DNA of 64,000 nucleotides, from positions 124,001 to 188,000 of the forward strand of contig NZ_AP025737.1 of assembly GCF_023734115.1 (NCBI RefSeq), in the 5' to 3' direction. Below the pieces are notes generated by a model. It had not been told where the DNA came from, searched no databases, and was given only the letters and a program-made list of their open reading frames with translations. Positions 52,877 through 62,374 of the stretch are shown in pieces; the first letter of the stretch is position 1, and every line of letters starts with the position of its first letter. The translations under genes were made by a program, and so were the position numbers. The DNA is from Herbiconiux sp. L3-i23. GTDB taxonomy: Bacteria; Actinomycetota; Actinomycetes; Actinomycetales; Microbacteriaceae.

Positions 52877-54348
52877 GGAAGCCCCGCAGTCTGCGGGCAC
52901 GTCTCGTCCTCATCGTCGTCTGCCTGATGGCGAGCGTCGGCGTCGTCGTCGGCGCGCTCAGCGTGCTCCTGTTCAACAGCTACCTGGTCGCGCAGCTCGA
53001 TGACAGCCTGCGCCAGTCCGCGGGTCGCACGAGCGGGTCGTACGGTCCGCTTCCCGGGTTCGATTCGCAGGGCAGCGGCCAGGCACCCGACTACGGCGCA
53101 CCGGGGCAGGCCTCCGGCACGATCTCGGGCGTCATCGTCGACAACATCCTGATCCGGGCGGGCTACCCGGACGCGTACGGCGAGAACCAGATCCTCGACC
53201 GCGGTCAGCTCACCCGCCTCGCGACGGTGCCGCTCGACGGCCAGCCGCACACCGTCTACCTCGGCCGCGACCTCGGCGACTACCGGGTCATCTCGACCGC
53301 CGTCCGCGGCACCGAGAACGTCGTGCTCCTCACCGCGCTTCCGTTGAAGGACGTGCACACGCTCACGGGTCAGCTCGCGCTCGTGTTCGCGCTGGTGACC
53401 GCCGCGGGCATCGCTCTCGCCGCCGCCGTCGCGACCTTCGTCGTCGATGTCGCGCTGCGGCCGTTGCACCGCGTCGCGTCCGCCGCGGCGACCGTCGCCG
53501 ACCTGCCCCTCGACCGCGGAGACGTCGACATCGACGTGCGGGTCCCGGACGAGGACACGGACACGCGAACAGAGGTCGGCCAGGTGGGCTCTGCGCTCAA
53601 CCGGCTGCTCAGTCATGTCGGCACGGCGCTCGCGGTGCGTCAGCGCAGCGAGGACAAGGTGCGCCAGTTCGTCGCCGACGCGAGCCACGAGCTGCGCACG
53701 CCGCTGGCGAGCATCCGCGGATACTCCGAGCTCACCCGCCGCATGGACGACACCCTCTCGCCCCAGGTCGAGCACAACCTCGGACGGATCGAGTCCGAGG
53801 CGATGCGGATGACCTCCCTCGTCGAGGATCTGTTGCTGCTCGCCCGCCTCGATTCGCAGCGCGAGCTGCGGCAGGAGGATGTCGACCTCTCGTTGATCGC
53901 GTTGGAGGCGGTGGGCGACGCCCACGTCGCCGGTCCCGAGCACGTCTGGCTGCTCGATCTGCCCGAGGACCCCGTCGTGGTCACCGGCGACGACCCGCGG
54001 CTGCGTCAGGTGCTGGTGAACCTGCTCGGCAACGCGCGGACCCACACTCCGCCGGGCACGACGATCACGACGAGCCTCGAGGTGGTGCAGGACCAGGTGG
54101 TGCTCCGCGTCGCGGACGACGGACCCGGCATCGACCCGTCTCTGCGCGCCTCGCTGTTCGAGCGCTTCACCCGGGGCGACAATTCGCGCACTCGAGCGAC
54201 GGGCAGCACCGGTCTCGGACTGTCGATCGTCAAGGCCGTCGTCGACGCGCACGGCGGCAGCGTCGCGGTGTCGAGCGAACCGGGGGACACCGTCTTCATC
54301 GTCCGCCTGCCGCTCGGCCACCAGACGGCACAGATCGGGTCGGCATAG
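52873..54348 (+). CDS. Sensor histidine kinase (HAMP-HisKA-HATPase)
   Basis: 491 residues. Transmembrane segment near residues 8-32, an extracytoplasmic sensor of about 130 residues with a Gly/Ser/Gln-rich stretch, a second span (LALVFALVTAAGIALAAAVATFVVDV), HAMP, phosphoacceptor FVADASHELRTPLASIRGYSEL, and ATPase motifs NLLGNARTHTP, VADDGPGID, GSTGLGLSIVKAVVDAHGG. ATGA overlap with the regulator gene. Confidence 0.95.
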   Translation: MRKPRSLRARLVLIVVCLMASVGVVVGALSVLLFNSYLVAQLDDSLRQSAGRTSGSYGPLPGFDSQGSGQAPDYGAPGQASGTISGVIVDNILIRAGYPDAYGENQILDRGQLTRLATVPLDGQPHTVYLGRDLGDYRVISTAVRGTENVVLLTALPLKDVHTLTGQLALVFALVTAAGIALAAAVATFVVDVALRPLHRVASAAATVADLPLDRGDVDIDVRVPDEDTDTRTEVGQVGSALNRLLSHVGTALAVRQRSEDKVRQFVADASHELRTPLASIRGYSELTRRMDDTLSPQVEHNLGRIESEAMRMTSLVEDLLLLARLDSQRELRQEDVDLSLIALEAVGDAHVAGPEHVWLLDLPEDPVVVTGDDPRLRQVLVNLLGNARTHTPPGTTITTSLEVVQDQVVLRVADDGPGIDPSLRASLFERFTRGDNSRTRATGSTGLGLSIVKAVVDAHGGSVAVSSEPGDTVFIVRLPLGHQTAQIGSA

Positions 54349-54443
54349 ACAGGTCACGAGAAGTGCGCAGCTGGCTCACAGTCGGTTCGCGGCGTCCGGT
54401 GGTCGCCTAGCCCTCGGTATCGTCGGAGAGAAGGGCGGGCGAC

Positions 54444-55898
54444 GTGGCTCAGGCATCGGCACAGGCGGGCGAGACGAAGACGGTGACGACCTCCATCCCC
54501 GAGCGGATGGACAGGCTGCCGTGGTCGAAGTTCCATTGGCTCGTGGTGCTCGGACTCGGCACCGTGTGGATCCTCGACGGTCTCGAGGTGACCATCGTCG
54601 GTGCCCTCGGATCCCGGCTCACCGAGGAGAGCAGCGGACTCGGCCTCACCGCGGGCGAGATCGGTCTCGCCGCGGCGATCTACGTGGCGGGCGCCTGCAC
54701 CGGTGCACTCGGCTTCGGCTATCTCACCGACCGATTCGGGCGGAAGAAGCTCTTCATCGCGACCCTCGGGCTCTATCTGCTCGCCACCGTCGCGACCGCC
54801 TTCGCGCCCAACGCGATCTTCTTCTTCGTCTGCCGATTCCTCACGGGAGCGGGCATCGGCGGCGAGTACGCCGCCATCAACTCGGCCATCGACGAGCTCA
54901 TCCCGGCGCGCCGTCGCGGCGTCGTCGATCTCGCCATCAACGGCTCGTACTGGCTCGGTACCGCATTCGGTGCGCTGCTCACCGTCGTGCTGCTCGACAC
55001 CAATATCTTCCCGCCCGAGCTCGGATGGCGCCTCGCCTTCGGTCTCGGGGCCGTGCTCGGCCTCCTCATCCTCATCGTGCGCCGGACCGTCCCCGAGTCG
55101 CCGCGATGGGCGGTCATCCACGGGCGCGACGAGCAGGCCGAGGCGACGGTCTCCGAGATCGAGGAGCGGATCGAGCGCGAGAAGGGCGAGAAGCTGCCGC
55201 CCGCCAAGGGCGAGATGAAGATCCATCAGCGCAAGTCGACGGGCTTCGGCGAGATCGTGAAGACGGCGGTGACGCGCTACCCGAAGCGCTTCGTGCTCGG
55301 CCTCTCGCTGTTCGTGGGGCAGGCATTCCTCTACAACGCGGTCTTCTTCACCTACGCGCTGGTGCTCACCGAGCTGCTCGGCGTGCCGGACAACATCGCG
55401 CCGTACTCGCTGGTGCCGATCGCGATCGGCAACTTCCTCGGGCCGCTGCTGCTCGGGCACTTCTTCGACAGCATCGGCCGCCGCGTGATGATCAGCACCA
55501 GCTACATCGGGTCGGGTGTGCTGCTCGTCGGCACCGGCATCCTCTTCGGATCCGGCGTCCTCGACGCGTTCTGGCTCACCGTCTGCTGGGTCGTCGTGTT
55601 CTTCTTCGCCTCGGCGGGCGCGAGCTCGGCCTACCTCACGGTCAGCGAGATCTTCCCGATGGAGACCCGCGCGATGGCCATCGCGTTCTTCTACGCGGTG
55701 GGCACCGGTCTCGGCGGCATCATCGGCCCGATCCTGTTCGGCCAGTTCATCGAGCAGGGTATCGAGCAGGTCGCGATCGGCTACTACATCGGTGCGGGGC
55801 TCATGATCGCTGCCGGACTCGTCGAGGTCTTCCTCGGAGTCAACGCGGAACGGAAGTCGCTGGAAGAGATCGCGGAGCCGCTCAGCACGGCGAAGTAG
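54444..55898 (+). CDS. MFS metabolite transporter (sugar-porter-like)
   Basis: 484 residues with 12 spans and the MFS motif A copy GYLTDRFGRKKLFIATLG between helices 2 and 3, plus FDSIGRRVMIS between 8 and 9. GAGIGGEYAAINSAIDELIPARRRG matches the aromatic-acid/metabolite MHS-like class. A charged loop of about 60 residues separates the halves. GTG start with GGAGAGAAGGGCGGG upstream. Substrate not assignable; nearby purine-ureide genes are on the other side of two unrelated genes. Confidence 0.9.
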   Translation: MAQASAQAGETKTVTTSIPERMDRLPWSKFHWLVVLGLGTVWILDGLEVTIVGALGSRLTEESSGLGLTAGEIGLAAAIYVAGACTGALGFGYLTDRFGRKKLFIATLGLYLLATVATAFAPNAIFFFVCRFLTGAGIGGEYAAINSAIDELIPARRRGVVDLAINGSYWLGTAFGALLTVVLLDTNIFPPELGWRLAFGLGAVLGLLILIVRRTVPESPRWAVIHGRDEQAEATVSEIEERIEREKGEKLPPAKGEMKIHQRKSTGFGEIVKTAVTRYPKRFVLGLSLFVGQAFLYNAVFFTYALVLTELLGVPDNIAPYSLVPIAIGNFLGPLLLGHFFDSIGRRVMISTSYIGSGVLLVGTGILFGSGVLDAFWLTVCWVVVFFFASAGASSAYLTVSEIFPMETRAMAIAFFYAVGTGLGGIIGPILFGQFIEQGIEQVAIGYYIGAGLMIAAGLVEVFLGVNAERKSLEEIAEPLSTAK

Positions 55899-55924
55899 CG
55901 GCCCGAGGGTGAGAGGCTGAGCCG

Positions 55925-56773
55925 GTGAAGATCGCGTTGACGGGTGGTAGCGGCAAACTCGGACGATTCGTGCTCGAGGGTCTGCGTGCCGCCGGCAACA
56001 CGGTGACCAACCTCGATCGGCGAGGCGAGATGGGGCCGGGCTTCGTGCCCGTCGATCTCACCGACTACGGACAGGTCGTCGACGCGCTGCTCGGAACCGA
56101 CGAGCGAGACGGCGGATTCGACGCCCTCGTCCACCTCGCCGCGATCCCCGCACCGGGACTCGCCACCAACTCCGCGACCTTCCGCAACAACATGCTGTCG
56201 GGATTCAACACCGTCGACGCCGCGATCTCGACCGGTATCCGCAACATCGTGTTCGCGTCCAGTGAGACGGTGCTTGGGCTGCCGTTCGAGATCGATCCTC
56301 CGTACATCCCGGTCGACGAGGAGTACACGACGCGACCCGAGTCGACCTACTCGATGGTGAAGGCCATGGAGGAGGAGATGGCGAGCCACTACGCGCGCCG
56401 GTTCCCCGATCTGAAGATCGTCGGATTGCGCTTCTCGAACGTCATGGCTCCTGAGGATTACGCCGCGTTCGAGGACTTTCAAGACGACCCGCTCGTGCGC
56501 AAATGGAACCTCTGGGGTTACATCGACGCTCGCGATGGTGCGCAGGCGGTGCTTCGCGCGCTCGAATCAGACCGACGCGGGTTCGACCGTTTCATCATCG
56601 CTGCGGCCGACACGGTGATGCGCACTCCGAGCGCAGAGCTCGCCGACGCGGTGTTCCCGCGCGTGGAGCGGGCGCGAAGGATCAGCGGCAACGAGACGCT
56701 GCTGTCGATCGAGCATGCCCGCGCGGTGCTCGGATACGAACCGCAGTACTCGTGGCGCGACGCGACGCGCTAG
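55925..56773 (+). CDS. NAD-dependent epimerase/dehydratase family protein
   Basis: 282 residues, extended short-chain dehydrogenase. NAD-binding KIALTGGSGKLGRFVLEGL, LVHLAAIPAPG, substrate Ser and YxxxK: ESTYSMVKAMEEEMA (Tyr-Ser-Met-Val-Lys), and GLRFSNVM. Likely acts on a nucleotide sugar or similar; homologues near sugar genes are UDP-glucuronate or galactose-related epimerases. Family sure, substrate not. GTG start 26 bases after the MFS gene, possibly cotranscribed. Confidence 0.88.
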   Translation: MKIALTGGSGKLGRFVLEGLRAAGNTVTNLDRRGEMGPGFVPVDLTDYGQVVDALLGTDERDGGFDALVHLAAIPAPGLATNSATFRNNMLSGFNTVDAAISTGIRNIVFASSETVLGLPFEIDPPYIPVDEEYTTRPESTYSMVKAMEEEMASHYARRFPDLKIVGLRFSNVMAPEDYAAFEDFQDDPLVRKWNLWGYIDARDGAQAVLRALESDRRGFDRFIIAAADTVMRTPSAELADAVFPRVERARRISGNETLLSIEHARAVLGYEPQYSWRDATR

Positions 56774-56792
56774 TCCGTATCGCTCCCGGCCG

Positions 56793-57485
56793 CTAGGGAG
56801 TGGGCGCGCCCCGGGGAGCGCCGACGTGCCCGACCACCGCGACGAACACAGTGATCAGCGCCGCCAGCCCGATGCCCCAGACCAGACCGAGACGCAGCAG
56901 TGCGGCGCCGACGAGGGCGCCGAATGCGATGAGGACTATCGCGGAGAGTCGGCGGAGCCACTTCTGACCGTTCGCTTTGCCGAGCCGCGACTCGAACGCC
57001 AGCCCGACGAGGGTCGACGTCACGACGACGGTCGTCACATCGGCGACTCCGAGATGCCGGGCGACACCGGCCTGCATGCCCATCGCCGCTCCGAGCAGGC
57101 TCGTGACGGTGAAGAGGAACGGTTCGGCGGGTGATTCGCCTCCGACGAGGACCGGGATGATGCTCACCACGATGATCGCGGCCACCACCGCCAGCAGCCA
57201 GGTGGCGCGACGCGTCCAGCCGACCGGGGCGCGTCGAAGGACCCGGCCGGCGACGATCGCACCGAGCACGAAGCCGACGAGCGCCAGAACGGGGCCCACG
57301 ATGGGCAGATCGTCGGCACCGGTCAGCGCCATGCCGAGGATGACGACGTTGCCGGTCATATTGCCGGTGAACACCCGATCGAGGCCGAGATAGCCGACCG
57401 CGTCGACGACGCCCGTCGAGAAGGTGAGCGCCAACATGAGCATCAGGTGCAGTCGAGGCTGATCGCCGCGGAGCCGGTGGATCAC
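56793..57485 (-). CDS. DUF1275 (YoaK-like) membrane protein
   Basis: 230 residues with about six spans; the family front motif is FSTGVVDAVGYLGLDRVFTGNMTGNVVILGMAL, followed by a typical LGAAMGMQAGVARHLGVADVTTVVVTSTLVGLA. Function unknown. The GTG at 57485 is used because GAAAGGACCCTC lies directly upstream; an ATG 19 codons earlier (57542) is an alternative but lacks a ribosome site. Confidence 0.88.
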   Translation of the reverse strand: MIHRLRGDQPRLHLMLMLALTFSTGVVDAVGYLGLDRVFTGNMTGNVVILGMALTGADDLPIVGPVLALVGFVLGAIVAGRVLRRAPVGWTRRATWLLAVVAAIIVVSIIPVLVGGESPAEPFLFTVTSLLGAAMGMQAGVARHLGVADVTTVVVTSTLVGLAFESRLGKANGQKWLRRLSAIVLIAFGALVGAALLRLGLVWGIGLAALITVFVAVVGHVGAPRGAPTP

Positions 57486-57611
57486 GAGGGTCCTTTCCCG
57501 TCGACCGGCTGAGGCGGCACGACTGGGGCGATTGAAGCGCATCCGTGTTTCCCGGCCGTAACACGCCCTCGTTAGGGTGAGAGCCGACCACCCGGCGGGA
57601 AGGAGCGACAC

Positions 57612-58694
57612 GTGTCGCAGCTGTCGATACTCCAGCCCGATCCCGACCAGGTCCGTGGCGACCACTACCTTCCCGTGCGGGTCGACGAGGTGTTCTGGGG
57701 TCGCCTGCCCTGCGCGGCCGACCGTCCCATCCTCACCGTCGACCCCGGCGAGAGCGTCACCATCGACACGCTCAGCCACGAAGGTCTGCTCGAAGATCAG
57801 GGCAGCGACCCGGTCGCGTACTTCTCGCGGCACGGCGTCGCCGCTGATGCGGTGCTGTCCGACGCGGTCGATCTCGTTCTGCACGGAGGCGCCCGCACCG
57901 CGGGGGTCGACGGTCCCCACGTCGTCACCGGACCGATCGCCGTGCGGGGCGCTCAGCCAGGTGACCTGCTCGTGATGGAGGTCGTCGAGCTGCTGCCGCG
58001 GGTGCCGTACGGAGTCATCTCGAATCGACACGGTCGCGGGGCCCTGCCAGGGGAGTTCCCGCTGCAGGGTGAAGCGTTCAGTGTGTTCGCCCGTGCAGCG
58101 GAGACCGGTGACGGACTGGTGGGCAGCATCCCGTTCGCCGAGGGATCCGATCGGACCGCCCGATTCGGGTTGGCGCCGTTTCTCGGGGTCATGGGCGTCG
58201 CCGTCGCCGGCGACGACCGTCCGCACTCGGTGCCGCCGGGCGCATTCGGCGGCAATATCGACATCAAGCTCCTCACCGAGGGTGCGCGGCTGCTGCTGCC
58301 GGTGCAGGTCCCGGGCGCCAACGCCTACATCGGCGACCCGCACTTCGCCCAGGGCGACGGCGAGGTGGCGCTCACCGCGATGGAGGCGTCGCTGCGCGCC
58401 ACCATCCGCTTCGACGTCATCCCGGCCGACCAGGCGCTCGAGCAGTTCGGTCGCGTCACGGGCCCACTGGTGCAGACCCACGAGTTCCTCGTGCCGACCG
58501 GGTTGCACGAAGACCTCGACGAGGCCGTGCGGCTCTGCGTGCGGGCATCGATCGATCTGCTCGAGGCCCGCTTCGGGATGGACCGATCGCACGCCCTCGC
58601 CTATCTCTCCGCCGCCACCGACTTCGACATCTCCCAAGTCGTCGACGTCGTGAAGGGCGTGCACGCCAAGATCCGGGTGGGTGACCTCGGATGA
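57612..58694 (+). CDS. Acetamidase/formamidase family protein
   Basis: 360 residues, FmdA/AmdA-type amidase fold. Recognisable: LTVDPGESVTIDTLSHEGLL, HVVTGPIAVRGAQPGDLLVMEVVELLPR, PPGAFGGNIDIKLLTEGARLLLPVQVPGANAYIGDPHFAQGDGEVALTAMEAS. It hydrolyses formamide, acetamide or similar small amides to ammonia. GGAAGGAGCGACAC precedes the GTG. ATGA overlap with the amidase fusion gene downstream, so the two act on one transcript; this supports a nitrogen-salvage role. Confidence 0.92.
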   Translation: MSQLSILQPDPDQVRGDHYLPVRVDEVFWGRLPCAADRPILTVDPGESVTIDTLSHEGLLEDQGSDPVAYFSRHGVAADAVLSDAVDLVLHGGARTAGVDGPHVVTGPIAVRGAQPGDLLVMEVVELLPRVPYGVISNRHGRGALPGEFPLQGEAFSVFARAAETGDGLVGSIPFAEGSDRTARFGLAPFLGVMGVAVAGDDRPHSVPPGAFGGNIDIKLLTEGARLLLPVQVPGANAYIGDPHFAQGDGEVALTAMEASLRATIRFDVIPADQALEQFGRVTGPLVQTHEFLVPTGLHEDLDEAVRLCVRASIDLLEARFGMDRSHALAYLSAATDFDISQVVDVVKGVHAKIRVGDLG

Positions 58695-60247
58695 CCTCGT
58701 TCTCCGTCGCCACCGACGCTCCGATCACAGCCGATGCTCCGCTCCCCGACGGGCTGGTCGCCGCGTTCTGGCGGTACGAGCGCGCGCTGATGGCCGACGA
58801 CATCGCCGAGCTCGACCGCCTCTTCGCACCGCGAAACGACACGCTCCGCGGTGACGCGGGCGGACTGCTCGTCGGGCACGACGCCATCGCCGCCTTCCGC
58901 CGGGGACGAGGCGGAGCGCCGAAGCGGCGGGTGGCCGAGGTGCACGTGCAGGTCATCCGCGACGACGCCGCCCTCGTCGTGGCGGTCCTTGCTCCGATCG
59001 CCGGAGGCCGCGGTCAGCAGACCCAGCTCTGGCGACGCCTCGGGGGAACGTGGCTCGTCACGGCCGCGCATGTCTCGGGACCCGGCCCCGCCATCGACGG
59101 GCGCATCTGGCGCATCGTCGGCACCCCGCTGACCCGGCCAACCGGACACGGTGCGCTCGACGGCGAGACGGTCGCCGTCAAGGACCTCTTCGCGATCGCG
59201 GGACATCGCATCGGCGGGGGAGTGCCGGCGTACCTCGCCGACGCGTCGGCGTCACGCATCACCGCCGCCGCCGTCGGCGACCTCCTCGCGGCCGGCGCAT
59301 CGGTCGTCGGTATCGCCCGCACCGACGAGTTCGCCTACAGCATCGCCGGCGCGAACCCCCACTACGGCACCCCGCCGAACGCCGCCGTGCCCGGGGGCCT
59401 GCCGGGCGGCAGTTCGAATGGACCCGCGAGTGCCGTCGCGCTCGGGCAGGCGAGCATCGGCCTCGCCACCGACACCGCCGGATCGATCCGCGTGCCCGCC
59501 TCCTATCAGGGGCTCTGGGGTCTGCGGACCACGTACGGCGCGGTGAGCGTCAACGGGGTCCACCCGCTGGCGCCGTCCTTCGACACGGTCGGCTGGCTCA
59601 CCCGGTCGGGCGAAGTGCTGGCTCGCGTCAGCGCCGCCGTGCTGGGCACCGCGACAGGGCTGCCCAGCCGCATCGCCGTCGCCCCCGCCCTCACCGACCA
59701 TCTCGACCCGGCCGTCGCCGACGCGTTCCGCTCCGGTATCGCCGACCTGGTCGCGTCCGGGCGGATCGAGCACCCCGTCGAGGTCGTCCTCCCCGATGCC
59801 GATCTCGCGTACTCCGCGTTCCGAACGGTGCAGGCAGCCGAAGCGTGGCGGGTCAACGGCGAGTGGCTCGAGGCGCACCCCGGAGCGGTGAGCGGTGCCG
59901 TCGCTGAACGCTTCCGCCATGCCGCGACGGTCACCGCGGACCAGGAGCGAGCGGCCCGCGACGAGCTTCACACGATCCGGACCCGGATCGACGACGCCCT
60001 CGAGGGAATGCTCCTGGCACTGCCCGCCGCCGCATCGGCCGCCCCTCAGACGACTGCGCCCGCAGAGGAGATCGACCGCGTGCGCACTGCGACACTCCAG
60101 CTGACCTGCTTCGCCGGCATCGCCGGGGCTCCCAGCCTCTCCGCCCCGCTGCTGCGTACGCCGGCCGGCCCGCTGGGCCTCGCCCTCATCGGACCGCGCG
60201 GAAGCGATACCGCGCTGGCGTCGTTCGCGGCCGGCCTCGCCGACTGA
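58691..60247 (+). CDS. AtzH-like (DUF3225) domain fused to an amidase-signature enzyme
   Basis: 518 residues. Residues about 15-135 are an AtzH/HpxZ-like (DUF3225, SnoaL-fold) domain: GLVAAFWRYERALMADDIAELDRLFAP, LLVGHDAIAAFRRGR, LWRRLGGTWLVTAAHVS. Residues about 145-518 are an amidase-signature enzyme with the full triad: Lys164 (VAVKDLFA), cis-Ser241 (GGSSNG) and nucleophile Ser265 (DTAGSIRVPA), at the usual spacing of 77 and 24. In s-triazine and purine pathways AtzE-like amidases work beside separate AtzH-like proteins; here they are one chain. Coupled to the acetamidase gene and followed by ureide genes. Confidence 0.9.
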   Translation: MTSFSVATDAPITADAPLPDGLVAAFWRYERALMADDIAELDRLFAPRNDTLRGDAGGLLVGHDAIAAFRRGRGGAPKRRVAEVHVQVIRDDAALVVAVLAPIAGGRGQQTQLWRRLGGTWLVTAAHVSGPGPAIDGRIWRIVGTPLTRPTGHGALDGETVAVKDLFAIAGHRIGGGVPAYLADASASRITAAAVGDLLAAGASVVGIARTDEFAYSIAGANPHYGTPPNAAVPGGLPGGSSNGPASAVALGQASIGLATDTAGSIRVPASYQGLWGLRTTYGAVSVNGVHPLAPSFDTVGWLTRSGEVLARVSAAVLGTATGLPSRIAVAPALTDHLDPAVADAFRSGIADLVASGRIEHPVEVVLPDADLAYSAFRTVQAAEAWRVNGEWLEAHPGAVSGAVAERFRHAATVTADQERAARDELHTIRTRIDDALEGMLLALPAAASAAPQTTAPAEEIDRVRTATLQLTCFAGIAGAPSLSAPLLRTPAGPLGLALIGPRGSDTALASFAAGLAD

Positions 60248-60274
60248 CGCTCGTCATCGCGGCGCTTCGGGTGA

Positions 60275-60934
60275 TCAGGGTCGACGGCTGAAGACGTAGT
60301 GGACGACGCCCGACGGTGATGCGGTCACCTCGACCGTGAAACGCTCCTCCAACCCTTCGAGACCGTCCCATAGCCGCACGCCGCGTCCGAGGACGATCGG
60401 CACGACCACGATGTGGAGATGGTCGACCAAGTCGGCTTCGAGGAACTCCCTCACGACGGTCGGGCCGCCGCCGAGGCGCACGTCGCGGCCGTCGGCCAGC
60501 TCGGTCGCCAACTCGAGGGCCGCGTGCGGGGCCAGCTGTCGGAAGAGGAAGGTGGTCTCGCCGACGACGAGATCGGGGCGCTCGTGGTGGGTCAGCACCA
60601 CGACGGGCGTATGGAACGGCGGTTCGTCGCCCCACCAGCCGCGCCACGAGTCGTCCTCCCACGGTCCGGTCTGCGGGCCGAACTTGCCGCGGCCCATGAT
60701 CTCGGCGCCGATGTTCCGTTCGGTGGCCGACGCGAACGCATCGTCGACGCCGACCGTCCCGGCCCCGACGGCCTCGTCCTCGTGGCCGGACATGCCGACG
60801 AAGGTGCGGGTGGGGAAGAACCACTCCATCAGCCGCCCGCCGGCGTGGCCGAACGGTGCCTCGAATGACTGGCCCTCACCGGTGGCGAATCCGTCGAGGG
60901 AGAGGGCCAGGCTGTGCACGCGAAGTTTGCTCAC
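60275..60934 (-). CDS. Dihydrofolate-reductase-family (RibD C-terminal-like) protein
   Basis: 219 residues, dihydrofolate reductase-like fold: LRVHSLALSLDGFATGEGQSFEAPFG, IMGRGKFGPQTGPWEDDSWRGWWGDEPPFHTPVVVLTHHERP, DVRLGGGPTVVREFLEADLVDHLHIVVVPIVLGRGVRLWDGL. These stand-alone proteins are annotated as dihydrofolate reductase family but true activity is usually unknown. The GTG start (60934) is six bases after CACGAT. It interrupts the + strand ureide genes and shares no transcript with them. Confidence 0.88.
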   Translation of the reverse strand: MSKLRVHSLALSLDGFATGEGQSFEAPFGHAGGRLMEWFFPTRTFVGMSGHEDEAVGAGTVGVDDAFASATERNIGAEIMGRGKFGPQTGPWEDDSWRGWWGDEPPFHTPVVVLTHHERPDLVVGETTFLFRQLAPHAALELATELADGRDVRLGGGPTVVREFLEADLVDHLHIVVVPIVLGRGVRLWDGLEGLEERFTVEVTASPSGVVHYVFSRRP

Positions 60935-60959
60935 CCGAGCATCGTGCCACTCCGGCGGC

Positions 60960-61064
60960 GTGCACGGATCAGGAATCTCGGCCCGAAACCGCGCGACTGG
61001 CGCACGGATCAGGACCGATCCGGCCACTTCTCCTGATCGGCGTACGAACTCCTGATCCGTGCAC
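60960..61064. repeat. Palindromic intergenic repeat built on GTGCACGGATCAGGA
   Basis: GTGCACGGATCAGGA (60960-60974) and its exact inverse (61050-61064) bound the element; inside are CGCACGGATCAGGA (61001-61014) and TCCTGATC (61031-61038), making two nested stem pairs over about 105 bp. It precedes the aminotransferase gene. Confidence 0.65.
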
Positions 61065-61150
61065 TCGGCGGGGCGAGGGTCGGGTGCGAAATCTTCCCGC
61101 AACGCGTCCTGCCTATGCTCGACAGGTCAGCCGCACAGAAGGAGGGCGCC

Positions 61151-62374
61151 GTGGCCGCGCTGCCGATCGATCCGCCCGCCCGCCTCCTCATGGGGCCGGG
61201 GCCGATCAACGCCGACCCGCGGGTGCTGCGGGCGATGTCCGCCCAGCTCGTCGGCCAGTACGACCCCGCGATGACCGCCTACATGGCCGAGACGCAGGAG
61301 CTCTACCGCGACGTCTTCCGCACCGCGAACGACGCGACGCTGCTCATCGACGGCACCAGCCGCGCCGGCATCGAAGCGGCGCTCGTGTCGCTCATCACCC
61401 CCGGCGACCGCGTGCTCGTGCCGATCTTCGGCCGCTTCGGGCACCTGCTCGTCGAGATCGCCGAGCGCTGCGGTGCCGATGTGCACACCATCGAGACCGA
61501 GTGGGGCACCGTCTTCGCGCCTGAGCAGATCGAGGCCGCGATCATCGAGGTGCGGCCCGCGCTCCTCGCCGTCGTGCACGGCGACACCTCGACGACGCTC
61601 GCTCAACCGCTCGAGGACCTGGGGGCGATCTGCCGCGCCCACGACGTCCTCTTCTACACCGACGTCACCGCGAGCATCGGCGGCAACGAATTCCTCGCCG
61701 ACGAGTGGGGCCTGGATGCGGTGACCGCCGGCCTGCAGAAGTGCCTCGGCGGTCCGTCGGGAAGCGCGCCCATCACACTGTCGCCCCGCGCCGTCGACGT
61801 CATCACCGCGCGGAAGAGTATCGAGGCCGGAATCCGGGCCGAGGGCGACGCCGTTCGCGACGACCGCATCCGCAGCAACTACTTCGACCTCGCGATGGTC
61901 CTCGACTATTGGGGACCGCGCCGGCTCAATCACCACACCGAGGCGACGACCATGCTCTACGGCGCACGCGAGTGCGCACGCATCCTCGTGGAGGAGGGGC
62001 TCGAGACCGCGTGGCAGCGCCACCGGCTGCACGGCACCGCGATGGCCGAGGGTCTCGCCGCCCTCGGGCTCGCCGTGTTCGGCGACCAGCAGCACCGCAT
62101 GAACAACGTGGTCGGGGTCGAGATCCCCGACGGCGTCGACGGCGAGGCCATCCGCTCCGAGCTGCTGCACGACTACGGAATCGAGATCGGCACCTCGTTC
62201 GGGCCGCTGCACGGCAGGATCTGGCGGGTCGGCACCATGGGCTACAACGCGCGCAAGGACGCCGTGCTCGTCACCCTCGCCTCCCTCGAGCAGGTGCTGC
62301 GCCGCGCCGGCGTCCGCGTCAGCGCGGGAGCCGGCGCGTCGGCGGCGCAGGACGTGTACGGGAGCGCGGTATGA
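61151..62374 (+). CDS. PucG-like (S)-ureidoglycine-glyoxylate aminotransferase
   Basis: 407 residues, class V PLP aminotransferase of the alanine/serine-glyoxylate type. Landmarks: RLLMGPGPINADPRVLRAMS, LIDGTSRAGIEAALVSLITPGDRVLVPIFGRFGHL, VVHGDTSTTLAQPLEDLGAICR, YTDVTASIGGNEF, and the PLP-lysine region LQKCLGGPSGSAPI. The neighbouring allantoate-type amidohydrolase (ATGA overlap) points to PucG, which transfers the amino group of ureidoglycine to glyoxylate, leaving oxalurate; alanine- or serine-glyoxylate transaminase are alternatives. GTG 61151 was chosen for the AAGGAGG before it. Confidence 0.85.
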   Translation: MAALPIDPPARLLMGPGPINADPRVLRAMSAQLVGQYDPAMTAYMAETQELYRDVFRTANDATLLIDGTSRAGIEAALVSLITPGDRVLVPIFGRFGHLLVEIAERCGADVHTIETEWGTVFAPEQIEAAIIEVRPALLAVVHGDTSTTLAQPLEDLGAICRAHDVLFYTDVTASIGGNEFLADEWGLDAVTAGLQKCLGGPSGSAPITLSPRAVDVITARKSIEAGIRAEGDAVRDDRIRSNYFDLAMVLDYWGPRRLNHHTEATTMLYGARECARILVEEGLETAWQRHRLHGTAMAEGLAALGLAVFGDQQHRMNNVVGVEIPDGVDGEAIRSELLHDYGIEIGTSFGPLHGRIWRVGTMGYNARKDAVLVTLASLEQVLRRAGVRVSAGAGASAAQDVYGSAV

